The position numbers were made by a program, and so were the translations under genes. Shown piece after piece: positions 8,685 through 16,710 of a stretch of DNA of 39,170 nucleotides. This stretch comes from Actinomadura harenae (lineage in GTDB: Bacteria; Actinomycetota; Actinomycetes; Streptosporangiales; Streptosporangiaceae): NCBI RefSeq assembly GCF_003696215.1, contig NZ_RFFG01000077.1, positions 1-39,170 of the forward strand, in the 5' to 3' direction. The notes under the pieces are model-generated. The model was given only the letters and a program-made list of their open reading frames with translations. It searched no databases and was not told where the DNA came from. Position 1 is the stretch's first letter. Each line of letters begins with the position of its first letter.

Positions 8685-8703
8685 GATGAGACCGATCTGT
8701 CAG
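8675..8703 (-). promoter_or_regulatory. sigma-70-type promoter of padR-efflux operon
   Basis: On the minus strand CTGACA (8703-8698) and TAGTCT (8680-8675) are 17 bases apart, close to the consensus for the main sigma factor. The -10 lies inside the palindrome at 8661-8684. Confidence 0.55.
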
Positions 8704-8844
8704 TCCGGTTTCGGTGTCCCCGGGGCGTGACGGTCGTCTCACCTCGCGGGCCGGGCAGGCGGTCGCCAACGGTCGTCCAAGACAGGCCATCGGCGCGCGC
8801 GCCGTCCGCCCTGGCCGGCGGCGCGTCTATAGCGTCCGGGGACT

Positions 8845-9878
8845 ATGCGGGTCGGGGTTTCGGGGAAGGCGCTGGAGCGCCATGTCGGCGGCACCACCAC
8901 GTATGCCCGCGCGCTGTACGAACGGCTGCGTCCCCTGGGCGTCCACCCGGGGATGCTCGCGCCGCGGGGCGTGGGCGGGCCGGTGCGCCCGGTCGCGTAC
9001 GCGCTGGCGGACGGCCTGCTGTGGCCCAAACGCAAGAAGTTCGACCTGCTGCACTACCCCGACGACACGGGCGCCCTCGTGCGCGCGCGGGTGCCGATGG
9101 TCGCGACCATCCACGCCCTGCCTCCGCGCCCTCCGGTAGGGATCCGCCACTCCGTACGGGAACGGCTCTGGTACCGGCGCGTGGCGGGCACGGCCGCCGT
9201 CGCCGACGCGATCGTGACGGTGTCGGAGTTCTCCGCACGGGAGATCAGGGAGCGATTCAACGTCCCCGCCCAGCGGCTCCACGTGATCCCCACGGCGTGG
9301 ACGGCGGACGCTTCCACACCAGCTCCATAGGCGACGGCGAGGTGCTGGGCGCGCTGCGGCTGCCGGAACGGTTCGTCCTGTTCCTGGGGGCCCTCGCGCA
9401 TCGCCGGAACGTCCCGATGCTCGCCGAGGCGACCGCGCGGCTCCGGGTGCCGCTCGTGCTCGCGGGCCTGCCGTGCCCGGGGGACGAGCGGGTCCTGCGC
9501 GCGATCGAGCGGTATCCGCACGTCCGGGCGCTGGGCGCGGTGCCGGGCGGGCTGGTCGCGCCGCTGATGCGCGCCGCGTCCGTGCTGGCGCTGCCGTCCG
9601 AGCACGAGGGCTTCGGCATGCCGGTCGTGGAGGCGATGGCCTGCGGGACGCCGGTCGTGGTGTCCGACCGGGGCGCGCTGCCCGAGGTCGCCGGGGGAGC
9701 GGCGCGGGTGCTGCCGGACCTGTCCGCGGGCGGCCTCACCCGCGCGCTCGCCGAGGTGCTGGACGACGCGTCCTGCGCCGCCGGGCTGCGCGCGCTCGGC
9801 CTCGCCCGCGCCGCGTCCTTCACCTGGGAGGGCGCCGCCCGCCGGCACCTCGACGTCTTCCGCGCCGTGGCGGATTAG
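8845..9878 (+). pseudogene. GT4-family glycosyltransferase split by a one-base frameshift
   Basis: The gene encodes a group 1 (GT4, GT-B fold) glycosyltransferase of about 344 residues if the frame is restored. The N-terminal half (from ATG 8845) includes GTTTYARALYERL, DLLHYPDDTGA and IVTVSEFSAREIRERF and runs to VIP; it then goes out of frame and stops at 9330. The C-terminal half is in another frame and resumes with HGVDGGRF, then ERFVLFLGALAHRRNVPML, and the donor-site signature PSEHEGFGMPVVEAMACGTP. One extra C in the run at 9288-9291 (CCCC to CCCCC) would give VIPHGVDGGRF, a normal GT4 junction. So this is a recent mutation, a sequencing error in a homopolymer, or a phase-variable tract. 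The acceptor is unknown. Confidence 0.85.
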
Positions 9879-9892
9879 CCACCGCCCTGGGC

Positions 9893-9934
9893 GCCGTCCC
9901 CCGGACGCCGTCCCCCGGACGCCGTCCCCCGGAC
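9893..9934 (+). repeat. three 14-bp tandem repeats after the glycosyltransferase
   Basis: Three exact copies of GCCGTCCCCCGGAC (9893-9906, 9907-9920, 9921-9934) and a degenerate fourth start 15 bases past the glycosyltransferase stop. Confidence 0.75.
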
Positions 9935-9969
9935 GCCGTGCCCGGGAACGCTGTGCCTCGGAACGTCAA

Positions 9970-10007
9970 GAGGCCCCCGCCGGACGTCGTTGGCCGGCGG
10001 GGGCCTC
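9970..10007. terminator. bidirectional hairpin terminator
   Basis: A perfect 14-bp stem (9970-9983 with 9994-10007) surrounds a 10-base loop, in the gap between the convergent glycosyltransferase and rocD. There is no clear U-tract, as is common in high-GC actinomycetes. Confidence 0.75.
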
Positions 10008-10035
10008 GAGCTCGTGGAGCGGGCCCGGTGTCGGG

Positions 10036-11229
10036 TCAGCCCTTCAGCGCGATCTCGAACTGGTCGATCGCCCAGTCGAGGTCCTCACGGGAGATCATCA
10101 GCGGCGGGGCGAGCCGGATCGTGGTCTCGTGCGTCTCCTTGGCGAGGACGCCGAGCTCCTTCAGCCGCTCGCTCACCGGACGCGCCGGGCCGTTCAGCTC
10201 GATCCCGGCCCACAGGCCGCGGCCCCGGACCTCGCGGACCCGGTCGGACGGCAGCTTGGCGAGCCGCGCGTGCAGGTGCGCGCCCAGCTCGCGCGAGCGC
10301 TCCTGGAACTCCCCGGTCTTCAACATGGCGATCACCTCCCGGCCGATCGCGCAGGCCAGCGGGTTGCCGCCGAAGGTGGAGCCGTGCTGGCCGGGCTTGA
10401 ACACACCCAGCACGTCGCGGTTCGCGACGACCGCCGACACCGGCATGATGCCGCCGCCGAGGGCCTTGCCGAGGATGTACACGTCCGGGACGACGTTCTC
10501 CTGCTCGACCGCGAAGGTCGTGCCGGCCCGGCCGAGGCCCGACTGGATCTCGTCCGCCAGCATCAGCGCGTTGAACTCGGTGCACAGGTCGCGGACGGCG
10601 GTCAGGAACCCGCTCGGCGGGACGACCACGCCGGCCTCGCCCTGGATCGGCTCGACCAGGACGCCGACCGTGTTGGGGGTCATGGCGTCCCGCAGCGCGT
10701 CCGCGTCGCCGTACGGGACGACCTTGAAGCCGGGCGTGTACGGACCGTAGGAGGCCTTGGCGTCCTCGTCGGTGGAGAAACTGACGATCGTCGTCGTCCG
10801 GCCGTGGAAGTTGCCCTCGAAGGTGATGATCTCGGCCTGGCCGGCCGGGACGCCCTTCACCTCGTAGCCCCACTTGCGCGCGGTCTTCAGCGCGGTCTCG
10901 ACCGCCTCGGCGCCGCTGTTCATCGGCAGGACCATGTCCTTGCCGCACAGTTCGGCGAGCTCGCTCACGTACGCGCCGAACTGGTCGTGGTCGAACGCGC
11001 GGCTGACCAGGGTGACCCGGTCCAGCTGGCGCTTGGCCGCCGCGGTCAGCCGCGGGTTGCGGTGGCCGAAGTTGACCGCGGAGTACGCGGAGAGCATGTC
11101 GAGGTAGCGGTTCCCGTCGACGTCGGTGACCCAGGCCCCGTCGGCCTCGGTGATGACGATCGGGAGAGGGTGGTAGTTGTGCGCGCTGTGCTCCTCGGAC
11201 ATGGCCCGCAGCTGCTCGGTTCGGGTCAC
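10036..11229 (-). CDS. rocD: ornithine aminotransferase (ornithine-oxo-acid transaminase)
   Basis: A 397-residue class III PLP aminotransferase that converts ornithine and 2-oxoglutarate to glutamate semialdehyde and glutamate, linking arginine/ornithine breakdown to proline and glutamate. Seen: SAYSAVNFGHRNPRL near 47-61, the PLP phosphate site NSGAEAVETALK at 104-115, EGNFHGRTTTIVS, LADEIQSGLGR at 224-234, and the Schiff-base lysine Lys255 in YILGKALGGG. SAYSAVNFGH is typical of ornithine rather than acetylornithine aminotransferases. I chose the GTG at 11229 because AAGGAGC lies just upstream. The gene is divergent from an Lrp/AsnC regulator, a common arrangement for rocD in actinomycetes, and is probably controlled by it. 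Confidence 0.93.
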   Translation of the reverse strand: MTRTEQLRAMSEEHSAHNYHPLPIVITEADGAWVTDVDGNRYLDMLSAYSAVNFGHRNPRLTAAAKRQLDRVTLVSRAFDHDQFGAYVSELAELCGKDMVLPMNSGAEAVETALKTARKWGYEVKGVPAGQAEIITFEGNFHGRTTTIVSFSTDEDAKASYGPYTPGFKVVPYGDADALRDAMTPNTVGVLVEPIQGEAGVVVPPSGFLTAVRDLCTEFNALMLADEIQSGLGRAGTTFAVEQENVVPDVYILGKALGGGIMPVSAVVANRDVLGVFKPGQHGSTFGGNPLACAIGREVIAMLKTGEFQERSRELGAHLHARLAKLPSDRVREVRGRGLWAGIELNGPARPVSERLKELGVLAKETHETTIRLAPPLMISREDLDWAIDQFEIALKG

Positions 11230-11410
11230 GAACGCTCCTTCACCCGTGTCGGCCCGGCGTCGTCGCCGGGATCGTGTCGCCACACCGGCGGCGGCCGGTG
11301 CCGGATGGGGGGTCGGACCTCGCGCCAATCGTTGTGCGCGGGCCCTCCGACCAGCGTATGTTCGGGATCTACCAGCACACAGTGCCGAATGAGGTCTCGG
11401 GGGGAGATAT

Positions 11411-11902
11411 TTGTTGCGTCTTGACGACTTGGACCGTCGAATCGTTGCGCAGCTCCTGGAGAACGGCCGCGCGTCCTACGCGCAGATCGGCGACCGGATC
11501 GGGCTTTCGGCCCCCGCGGTGAAGCGCCGCGTCGACCGGCTCCGCGCGGAACGCGTCATCACGGGCTTCGCCGCCGTGGTCGATCCGGCCGCCCTCGGCT
11601 GGACGACCGAGGCGTTCATAGAGGTCTTCTGCACCGGCGCGACGTCCCCCGAGGAGATCTACGACAGCGTCCACAAGCACCCCGAGGTCGTCGCCGCCTA
11701 CACCGTCAGCGGGGACGCCAGCGCCCTGGTGCACGTCCGGTCCCGGGACATCCAGCATCTCGAGCAGGCCCTGGAGCGGCTGCGGCGCGAGCCCAACATC
11801 ACCGCGACCAAGACCGCGATCGTCCTGTCCCGGCTGATCGGCCGCCCCACCGACACCGGAGCCACCACCCCGGCCGGCGCGTCCGAGATCGGCCGCCTCT
11901 GA
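11411..11902 (+). CDS. Lrp/AsnC-family transcriptional regulator
   Basis: A 163-residue regulator with the N-terminal AsnC-type helix-turn-helix (about 4-60: LDDLDRRIVAQLLENGRAS, then IGLSAPAVKRRVDRLRAERVI) and a C-terminal RAM ligand-binding and oligomerisation domain (about 65-145). It starts with TTG (11411, or 11414), with GGGGAG just upstream. Because it is divergent from rocD across 181 bases, it probably senses an amino acid such as ornithine or arginine and controls rocD (inference). The last 20 residues are Thr/Ala/Gly-rich and variable. A TTCGG/CCGAA inverted pair (11361-11365, 11385-11389) in the shared promoter is a weak operator candidate. Confidence 0.92.
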   Translation: MLRLDDLDRRIVAQLLENGRASYAQIGDRIGLSAPAVKRRVDRLRAERVITGFAAVVDPAALGWTTEAFIEVFCTGATSPEEIYDSVHKHPEVVAAYTVSGDASALVHVRSRDIQHLEQALERLRREPNITATKTAIVLSRLIGRPTDTGATTPAGASEIGRL

Positions 11903-11909
11903 CGCCGCC

Positions 11910-12013
11910 GCCCCGGCACGGGCACATCGTCCGCTGCCCCGGCACGGCCGCATCGTCCGCTGCCCCGGCACGGCCGCATCGTCCGCTGCCCCGGCTCGGG
12001 CGCATCGTCCGCC
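11910..12013 (+). repeat. four tandem 26-bp repeats downstream of the Lrp gene
   Basis: Units at 11910-11935, 11936-11961, 11962-11987 and 11988-12013 follow one another without spacers. The two central copies are identical; the outer ones differ at a few positions. The core is GCCCCGGCACGGCCGCATCG followed by TCCGCT. They start 8 bases after the stop codon and end about 100 bases before the next gene. Confidence 0.9.
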
Positions 12014-12113
12014 GTCGCGCGGGGTGGCCGGAAGGGGACGGATGTGGCGTCCGAAATGGGGGGAGGCGTAGTTTCGTCCCGCTCCACCCCCTGGACGAAG
12101 GACGAGGCGCCGC

Positions 12114-13019
12114 ATGACCCGGCCCACTCCCCGCTCGGTGCGCAGGAAGCTGGCGAGGCTCGGTGATCGTGAGAAGGCCAAGCTGGCCAAGCACGGGTTC
12201 GGGCCCTTCTACGCGCTGGAGTACATGGCGTCCGAGGGGGACGGCGCGCGCCTGATCGACAGCGTTCTCGCGCTGTACACGGAGACGGGGCGCCGTCTGC
12301 GGCGTCCGGACGACGCGGCCAACGCCGCCAGGGCCAAGCAGCGCGCGCGCACGTTCAGGGACGAGCTGCTCGCGGGGAGGCTGCCCGCCACGCCACGGAT
12401 GGGGTTGTACGGGGTTCTCGCGTCCTGGGCGGTGATCTGGAGCATCGTCGTCGTGGTCGTCCCGGGCGGGATGTACGTGATGACGCTGACGTCCGAATGG
12501 TTGGGCGTGGTCGTCCCGATCGGCGGGTTCGCCCTCATCCTGATCATCTGCGGGTACATCTCCATGCACGGTCACGTCCAGGCGTGGGCGGCCGTCCTGC
12601 CGCTGCTCCTCGTGCTGGTCGGCGTCGTCGCCGCCACCTGGCCGCTGCACCTCATGTACAAGGGCGAGGACATGCGGGGCGAACTCGTCCGGGTGTGGAC
12701 GACCGACAAGGGCGGCAAGACCGAGCAGCGCCACTGCCGAGTAGCCTTCGACGACGCGGGGACGCGGCGCGAGATCGAGGTCGGCGGCTGCTCGGGCCAC
12801 GTCGCCAAGCTGTACCGTGCCCGGACCGGCGAGGGCGTTCCCGTCCGGTTCATCCTGTCGTCGGGCGGGGTGGGCAGCCGTCTCGGCACCCGGGACGGCC
12901 TGTCGGTCACCTGGCAGGCGTACACGGCCGGGACCGGTCTCGTCCTTCTCGCGGGGCTGACCACGTGGGGCGTGACGGAAGCCGTCCGGCACCGCCGTCG
13001 CCCTTCCCGGCCGGTCTGA
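12114..13019 (+). CDS. uncharacterised four-span membrane protein, paralogue A
   Basis: A 301-residue protein of unknown function. A basic, helical N-terminal region (about 1-95) is followed by three predicted spans (98-118, 129-149, 156-176), a soluble domain (about 180-265) with two cysteines (C208 in RHCRVAF, C226 in GGCSG), and a last span (267-288) with a basic tail. With four spans the N-terminal region and basic tail would be inside and the Cys domain inside too, unless one hydrophobic stretch is re-entrant. The next gene is a clear tandem paralogue sharing domain order, both cysteines and even the leader CTGGACGAAGGACG containing the ribosome site. I do not recognise a named family. 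Confidence 0.85.
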   Translation: MTRPTPRSVRRKLARLGDREKAKLAKHGFGPFYALEYMASEGDGARLIDSVLALYTETGRRLRRPDDAANAARAKQRARTFRDELLAGRLPATPRMGLYGVLASWAVIWSIVVVVVPGGMYVMTLTSEWLGVVVPIGGFALILIICGYISMHGHVQAWAAVLPLLLVLVGVVAATWPLHLMYKGEDMRGELVRVWTTDKGGKTEQRHCRVAFDDAGTRREIEVGGCSGHVAKLYRARTGEGVPVRFILSSGGVGSRLGTRDGLSVTWQAYTAGTGLVLLAGLTTWGVTEAVRHRRRPSRPV

Positions 13020-13059
13020 GGCCACCACCCGGCGAAGATCCCTGAACGAAGGACGTTCC

Positions 13060-14010
13060 ATGCTCACCCCCGGCTTCGACCCCACTCCGCGCTCGGTGCG
13101 CAGGAGGCTGAAGGCGCTCGACAAGCGTGACCGGGCCAAGCTGGTCGAGTACGGGTTCGGGCCGCTGCCCGCCCTGGAGCACATCGCGGCGGAGGACGAG
13201 GGCGCGGTCCTGGTCGACAGCGTCCTCGCGCTGCACACGCGGATGGGCGGACGCCCGCCGCGTCCGGAGGACGAGGCCAACGCCGCCGAGGCCCGGCGGC
13301 GCGCGCGCAGGTTCGGGAACGACGTGGCCAAGGGGAGGGTGGCGCTCTTCGAGCGTCCGCGCATGGGGTTGCCCATGGTGCTCGTGACCTGGGCGGTTCT
13401 GTGGGGGATCGCCGTCGTGTTCGTCCCGGGCGGGATGTTCGTGACGACCCTGACGGCGGAGTGGGTCACGGTGCTCGTCGTGATGGGGGTGTTCTTCCTC
13501 ACCGTGTTCACCTGCGCGGTCTTCGCGGGCCGCGGCCACTTCCAGGCGTGGCTCGCCATCCTTCCGATCCTCCTGGTGCTGTTCGGCGTCGTGAGCGCGA
13601 CCTCGCCGCTCTACCTCAAGGAGAAGGGACGGGACGTCCAGGGCGAGTTCGTCCGGGCGTGGACGACCGCCAAGGGCAAGAGGAGCGAGCAGCGGCACTG
13701 TCTCGTCGCCTTCGACGACGCGGGGACGCGCCGCGCGGTCAAGGTCGACGGCTGCCCGGACCGCTTCTTCACGATGGAGTTCCCCGCCCGGGGCGAGCAT
13801 GTGCCCGTCGCGTTCGTCCTGTCGCCGGGCCCGGTGGCGAGCCATGTCGGCAGGAAGGCGGACCTGTCGGTCACCTGGCAGGCGTCCGTGGCCGGGACGG
13901 GCCTCGCCCTACTCGCGGCCCTGACCGCGTGGGGTGTCACCGGGGCCGTCCGGGCGCGCCGCCGGGACGCCGCGCAGGTCGGATCCGGCCACGGGATTAC
14001 CGATCAGTAA
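13060..14010 (+). CDS. uncharacterised four-span membrane protein, paralogue B
   Basis: A 316-residue tandem paralogue of the preceding gene, 40 bases downstream and likely co-transcribed. Shared blocks include PTPRSVRR near the N-terminus, FVPGGMFVTTLTAEW in the first span region, the RHC-LVAFDDAGTRR segment and LSVTWQA before the last span. Both soluble-domain cysteines are kept (RHCLVAF and DGCPDR). The leader CTGAACGAAGGACG closely matches that of paralogue A, so the duplication included the ribosome-binding site. Divergence is moderate throughout, so the duplication is not recent. The C-terminus is longer and basic. Function is unknown; two similar subunits could form a heteromer (guess). 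Confidence 0.85.
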   Translation: MLTPGFDPTPRSVRRRLKALDKRDRAKLVEYGFGPLPALEHIAAEDEGAVLVDSVLALHTRMGGRPPRPEDEANAAEARRRARRFGNDVAKGRVALFERPRMGLPMVLVTWAVLWGIAVVFVPGGMFVTTLTAEWVTVLVVMGVFFLTVFTCAVFAGRGHFQAWLAILPILLVLFGVVSATSPLYLKEKGRDVQGEFVRAWTTAKGKRSEQRHCLVAFDDAGTRRAVKVDGCPDRFFTMEFPARGEHVPVAFVLSPGPVASHVGRKADLSVTWQASVAGTGLALLAALTAWGVTGAVRARRRDAAQVGSGHGITDQ

Positions 14011-14020
14011 GCTGCCCCGC

Positions 14021-14503
14021 ATGGACTTCGCGACGGCTGATCTCATTGACGACTTCGAGGACGAGTTGCGCTCCTGCGAGACCCAGTTCCGGGGGTTCGG
14101 GGGGCGCGCGGCGTTCGCGGGGCAGGTGGCGACGGTTCGCTGCTTCCGGGACAACGGGCTGGTCAAGAAGGTGCTGAACACCCCGGGCGAGGGGCGCGTG
14201 CTGGTCGTGGACGGCGCGGGGTCGCTGGCGTCCGCGCTGATGGGCGACATGATCGCGGGGGCGGCGGTGGAGAACGGCTGGTCCGGTGTCGTGATCAACG
14301 GGGCCGTCCGGGACGTGGTGCGGCTGCGGGAGCTCGACCTCGGGGTCAAGGCGCTCGGGTCCAACCCGCGCAAGTCCGCCAAGGACGGCGTGGGCTCGCT
14401 CGACGTCCCGGTCGAGTTCGGCGGCGTCCGGATCGCGTCCGGTGACTGGCTCTACAGCGACGAGGACGGCATCGTCGTCGCGACCCGCGACCTCCTCTCC
14501 TGA
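14021..14503 (+). CDS. RraA-like protein / 4-hydroxy-4-methyl-2-oxoglutarate aldolase family
   Basis: A 160-residue protein of the RraA fold. It begins MDFATADLIDDF, then FAGQVATVRCFRDN, GRVLVVDGAGSLASALMGD, and the conserved segment GVVINGAVRDV in which the Gly-Ala-Val-Arg-Asp stretch shapes the metal/pyruvate site of the aldolase members. Family members either inhibit RNase E in enterobacteria or act as class II aldolases / oxaloacetate decarboxylases; in actinomycetes the second role is the more plausible. The ATG at 14021 has no Shine-Dalgarno and sits 10 bases past the previous stop, so it may be translated by coupling or from its own short leader. Length is normal. Confidence 0.9.
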   Translation: MDFATADLIDDFEDELRSCETQFRGFGGRAAFAGQVATVRCFRDNGLVKKVLNTPGEGRVLVVDGAGSLASALMGDMIAGAAVENGWSGVVINGAVRDVVRLRELDLGVKALGSNPRKSAKDGVGSLDVPVEFGGVRIASGDWLYSDEDGIVVATRDLLS

Positions 14504-14594
14504 TCCTCGTGGAGGTATACGGGGCGGAGGTGTGCGGGAGGTAAACGGGCGGGGCTTGCCAGGGATGGGACGGCCGGTTCGTCCGAAACGGACA

Positions 14595-14623
14595 TTGATC
14601 TTGGACGCGTCCCTTTCTAGCGT
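14595..14623 (+). promoter_or_regulatory. predicted promoter of the M6 protease gene
   Basis: TTGATC (14595-14600) and TAGCGT (14618-14623) are separated by 17 bases, about 30 bases before the protease ATG. Confidence 0.45.
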
Positions 14624-14652
14624 CGCAGACGACCCCGGAGACATGAGGAAGC

Positions 14653-16710
14653 ATGCGCGCGAAGAAGATCCTCCTGGCGCCCGCCGCGCTGGCGCTGGCC
14701 GCCCTCGGGCTGTCGGCCGTGCCGGCCGCCGCCCAGGCGCCGTCCGTCCCGAAGCCGACCCCGAACCCGTGGCAGATGCGGCACTGGCCGCGGACGCAGC
14801 CCTGGCAGCAGGAGGCGGGGGTGCGTGCGGCGAAGGCCGGTGCGCCGACGCCGATCGACCCGCAGAACTACCAGATGCCCGACACGATGACCTGGAACGA
14901 CTACACGTCCGTTCCCGGCACGAACTGGGCCGATCCCGCCCGCAAGGGGTCGGTGAAGACGTTCAAGGGCGCCGTCGTCCTCGTCGACTACCCCGACGAG
15001 GACTTCGCCATCACCAAGCCGAAGAACTCGACGATCTTCGGTAACCCGACCTCCGTCGGGGACGTCCCGAGGGACCAGGTCGCGAAGTTCTACCAGGACT
15101 TCCTGAACAAGCCGCAGGACCTCAACCACGGCCACACCCTCCACGAGTACTGGATGGAGGACTCGGGCGGACGCTATGGCGTCGACCTGACCGGCTTCGG
15201 CGCGTACCGGCTCCAGCACAAGAGCTACGAGTACGGCGTGGACGGTATGCAGGGCGGCACCGGCTGCCCGTCGGGCGACACGTGCGAGCGCGACCTGCGC
15301 GCGGACGCGACGGCCGCGTGGGTCGCCGACGTCGGCGAGGAGAAGGCCAAGCAGTACGACATGGTCTTCTTCCTCTCCGCCGGGCAGGACGAGTCGTCCA
15401 CCTGGCAGGAGTTCGGCCAGATGAAGTTCCAGAACAAGGAGGACGTGCCCCGCGAGTGGGGTTCGCCCGACCCGAACCTGCCGAACTGGGTGCAGACCCG
15501 GTACGTCCCGTGGACGTCGTGGAAGGCCGGGGCGACGCTGTGGCCGAACGCGATCCCGGGCAACTCCATCCAGGCGGAGAGCTCCGGGATGGCCGTGTTC
15601 GCGCACGAGTTCAGCCACATCCTCGGCATCGGCGACAACTACAACAACCCGTACTCGATCCCGGCGCGCCGGGACTACTCGGGGCCGTGGGAGATGCTGA
15701 GCCGGGGCAGCTTCAACGGTCCGGGCGGCCCGCACAGCCGGTGGCTGATCCCGGCGACGGCGGGCGCGTCCATGGGCGCGCAGCACATGCTCCGCAACAA
15801 GATGAAGCTGAACATGGTGGACCCGAAGAACGTCCTCCAGGTGGACCGGGACACCCTCGCGTCCGGCGGGCTCGTCGTCGCGAACGTGACCGCGCGCGAG
15901 GCGCAGCCGGGCGCGAAGGGCCTGACCGGCGTGAACGTGAAGCTGGGCGCCGCCGGGGACAAGAGCCCCAAGTGCGACACGTCGAAGGATCCGATGTGCG
16001 ACGGCGGCGGCTACAACAACTACACGGTCGAGGTCGTCGACCGGATGGGCTTCGACTCGTTCACCCCGGACTCGGGCGTCCTGCTGTCCAAGACCAAGGA
16101 CAAGGACAACGCGCCGTTCATCTGGGTGAAGGACGCGCACCCCGAGGACATCAACAAGGTCGACTTCGTCCTGCCGGACGGCACGCCGCAGAAGATGACG
16201 ATCGGTGACTACCGGCAGCTGTCGGACGCCCTGTTCCACGCGGGCAACGACTCCGGCAGCCAGTACGAGTACGTCGACCAGGCCAACCGGCTGCACTTCT
16301 ACGTGCTGAACCTCAAGCGCGACAAGAAGGGCGTCCTGTCGTACACGGTCGCGATCCGCTCGCTGGACGGCGCGGGCCCGCAGGCGCGCGGCGTCCGCCT
16401 CACGCCGGGCAGCGGGAGCGCGGCGGCCGGCGGGTGGCGCAAGTGCACGGCCGTGCTGCACAACACCGGGACGGGCGGGGCCGGGTACACGGCGTCCGAC
16501 GTGTTCCGGCTGTCCGCCACGGCGTCCGGCAAGGGCTGGACGACCTGGCTGCCGAACTCGCTCGCGGCGGCGTCCAACGGCCGGACGGCGAAGGTCGAGG
16601 TCTGGGCCAAGCCGGGCGCGGGCGCGGACAGGAACGCGCGGGTGTCGTTCACCGCGACGTCCGAGTCCGACCCGTCCCGGACCGGCACCTCCACCTGCCA
16701 CGTCTCCTAG
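14653..16710 (+). CDS. secreted M6-family zinc metalloprotease (immune inhibitor A-like)
   Basis: A 685-residue exported protease. The signal peptide (about 1-28: basic MRAKK, hydrophobic core, AAAQA cut site) is followed by a propeptide-like region and the catalytic domain (about 100-400). The zinc motif HEFSHILGIGD is at 318-328: His318, Glu319 and His322, with Asp328 as a probable third ligand, as in M6 proteases. A met-turn-like region (PWEMLSRGSFNGPGG) follows. The C-terminal 110 residues (about 575-685) look like an NEW3-type beta domain, with cysteines near both ends. It probably degrades extracellular protein for nutrition. GAGGAAG precedes the ATG. Its stop codon overlaps that of the convergent MFS gene within CTAG. 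Confidence 0.93.
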   Translation: MRAKKILLAPAALALAALGLSAVPAAAQAPSVPKPTPNPWQMRHWPRTQPWQQEAGVRAAKAGAPTPIDPQNYQMPDTMTWNDYTSVPGTNWADPARKGSVKTFKGAVVLVDYPDEDFAITKPKNSTIFGNPTSVGDVPRDQVAKFYQDFLNKPQDLNHGHTLHEYWMEDSGGRYGVDLTGFGAYRLQHKSYEYGVDGMQGGTGCPSGDTCERDLRADATAAWVADVGEEKAKQYDMVFFLSAGQDESSTWQEFGQMKFQNKEDVPREWGSPDPNLPNWVQTRYVPWTSWKAGATLWPNAIPGNSIQAESSGMAVFAHEFSHILGIGDNYNNPYSIPARRDYSGPWEMLSRGSFNGPGGPHSRWLIPATAGASMGAQHMLRNKMKLNMVDPKNVLQVDRDTLASGGLVVANVTAREAQPGAKGLTGVNVKLGAAGDKSPKCDTSKDPMCDGGGYNNYTVEVVDRMGFDSFTPDSGVLLSKTKDKDNAPFIWVKDAHPEDINKVDFVLPDGTPQKMTIGDYRQLSDALFHAGNDSGSQYEYVDQANRLHFYVLNLKRDKKGVLSYTVAIRSLDGAGPQARGVRLTPGSGSAAAGGWRKCTAVLHNTGTGGAGYTASDVFRLSATASGKGWTTWLPNSLAAASNGRTAKVEVWAKPGAGADRNARVSFTATSESDPSRTGTSTCHVS

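Noticed and set aside
11361..11389. TTCGG/CCGAA pair as Lrp operator
   Set aside because: Only five bases per arm with a 19-base gap, which is easily due to chance; mentioned but not called as a feature.
11910..12013. CRISPR-like array
   Set aside because: The 26-bp units follow one another directly with no spacers and no cas genes are nearby.
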